Source: Dictyoglomaceae bacterium
GTDB lineage: Bacteria; Dictyoglomota; Dictyoglomia; Dictyoglomales; Dictyoglomaceae
Assembly: GCA_028276205.1 (NCBI GenBank)
Contig: JAPYWU010000061.1
Coordinates: 1-8,035 of the forward strand
Direction of reading: 5' to 3'
DNA: 8,035 nt
The translations under genes were made by a program, and so were the position numbers. Positions 6,976 through 8,035 of this stretch are shown here, piece by piece; the stretch's first letter is position 1; each line of letters opens with the position of its first letter. Below the pieces are notes generated by a model. It did not search any database. It had not been told where the DNA came from and saw nothing but the letters and a program-made list of their open reading frames with translations.

Positions 6976-8035
6976 TTATATAATTTCTTTTTGATTATCT
7001 TCCCAAAAGAAATATATTCCCAAGATGTAAGAGTAATAGAAACAATTCCCAAAAATAATCAAGTCGTTTCTCCTTCCCTTGATAAAATAGTAATTAAATT
7101 CTCATCTCCTATGAAAACTGATTCCTATAGCCTTGTTGTAGCTGGAGAAGGAGAAACTCCTGAGATAATAGGAAAGCCAGTGTTTGAAGATAAATATACT
7201 TGTCTCATCCCTGTAAAACTTAAGCCAAATACTCTTTACTCACTGGGTATAAATAGTAAGACAAGGAAAGGATTTGTTAGTGAAGACGGAATTCCTGCAG
7301 AACCCTTTGTGTTAACTTTCAGAACCTCAGAACAAATAGATGAGAAAATATCAGAAAAAGCAAAGACAATTATATATTCTTTCTATTTTGATAAGACACA
7401 AGGAGCTTTCTGGCTTTTAGTTCCAAAAGGCTGGAAAGTATCAGGAGGAGTAAGCGAAACATTATTTCAAGGTCCTCGCTTTGACTTTTCTGTCTTGCAT
7501 CCTGAAGGTTGGGGAACTATTCGTTTTATTCCTGGTGCACGTTATATGCCAACCAATGCCTTTAGACCCTTTGGCTCTGTTGACCAATATGGGAACGTGT
7601 ATATAGACTACATGGAACCTGTAGATTATTTAAGACAGGTAGTTGTTCCATTTTTATATTCCTCAAATACAGTAAAAGAAGTTGAATCTAAAGAGATACC
7701 AGAAGCAGTACAAGCACTTAAAAGATTTTATGATTTAATAGGGATTGAAATTCCTCAAATAAAAGTTGCAGAATTAAGCTTAGAAACAACTAAGGGAGGG
7801 AATGTATACTTTGATCGTCTCATTGTATATGTTCTAATTACTCCTCTAATGGATGATATAGTATGGGAAACACAAATTATTCAGGTTAGTGCTTTGAAAG
7901 AAAAAATAAATGAAGTTGAACCAATGCTAATGACTACACTTTCTTCTTTTCAGATTAACCCCAATTGGATAATTTCAAAGAATAAGGCAGAACAAATTAG
8001 GAGTGAAATTCGTATGCGTTATCAACAGGAAATAT
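6965..8035 (+). CDS. Exported Big_5 (Ig-like) domain protein, possible frameshift near start, 3' end outside window
   Basis: The frame is open from 6976 to the window end. ATG 6965, 11 nt inside the previous gene's end, begins MRNNYIISF and then meets TGA at 6992; adding one T to the 6988-6992 run joins it to FLIIFPKEIYSQDV, giving a short hydrophobic signal peptide. Without the shift, only TTG 6991 could start, with no signal and no ribosome binding site. Using the joined numbering: residues 21-123 form a Big_5/SbsA-type Ig-like domain (VIETIPKNNQVVSPSLDKIVIKF; LKPNTLYSLGIN; FVLTFRT). Residues 145-230 form a second domain beginning GAFWLLVPKGWKVSGGV, which resembles an unnamed domain of uncharacterised secreted proteins. 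Residues 280-357 continue through an ITPLMDDIVWETQ stretch and an SSFQINPNWI stretch. No enzyme motif is visible and the role is unknown. Six of 13 arginine codons are CGN, against 3 of 35 in hypF, hinting at a different history. Confidence 0.6.

Noticed and set aside
1..8035. CRISPR array, toxin-antitoxin or phage-defence system
   Set aside because: No regularly spaced direct repeats, no Cas or nuclease motifs and no paired small genes are visible.

Overview
The window is AT-rich, with A/T-ending codons, mostly AGA/AGG arginines and Lys/Glu/Ile-rich proteins. This suggests a low-GC thermophilic anaerobic bacterium. A Dictyoglomus-like organism is my best guess, but it rests on general style and not on any search. 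All supported genes are on the + strand.

Region 1 (1-5363) is a tightly packed [NiFe]-hydrogenase operon. It opens with the 3' end of a NuoG-like electron-transfer subunit (1-702), which continues upstream of the window. Next come the HoxY-type small subunit (718-1260), the HoxH-type large subunit (1274-2698), an M52-family maturation endopeptidase (2695-3117) and the carbamoyltransferase HypF (3117-5363). Gaps are 15 and 13 nt, followed by 4-nt and 1-nt overlaps. The parts form one system. HoxY and HoxH make the hydrogen-activating module, and the NuoG-like protein should link it to a flavin/NAD(P) module presumably encoded upstream. HypF helps build the cyanide ligands of the active-site iron. 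The endopeptidase trims the HoxH C-terminus once nickel is in place. Both family-specific maturation steps are therefore encoded directly behind their target.

Region 2 (5364-5557) holds no convincing gene. It contains weak promoter-like hexamers and a long, nearly perfect AT-rich inverted repeat (5488-5550) just ahead of the next gene.

Region 3 (5569-8035) encodes two apparently exported proteins: a right-handed beta-helix protein, and a protein with an N-terminal Big_5-like Ig domain followed by a domain I do not recognise by name, which runs off the window. Both genes are damaged inside their signal-peptide coding segments while the mature-protein frames stay open. The first has ATT in place of a start codon plus an in-frame TAA at 5632; the second needs a one-base frameshift in a T-run at 6988-6992. 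This is either very recent decay or assembly/sequencing error.

The most notable unexplained signals are a perfect 16-bp inverted repeat inside the endopeptidase gene (2758-2811), the intergenic 23-bp hairpin, and the paired signal-peptide lesions. I found no evidence of a CRISPR array, transposase, tRNA or rRNA.
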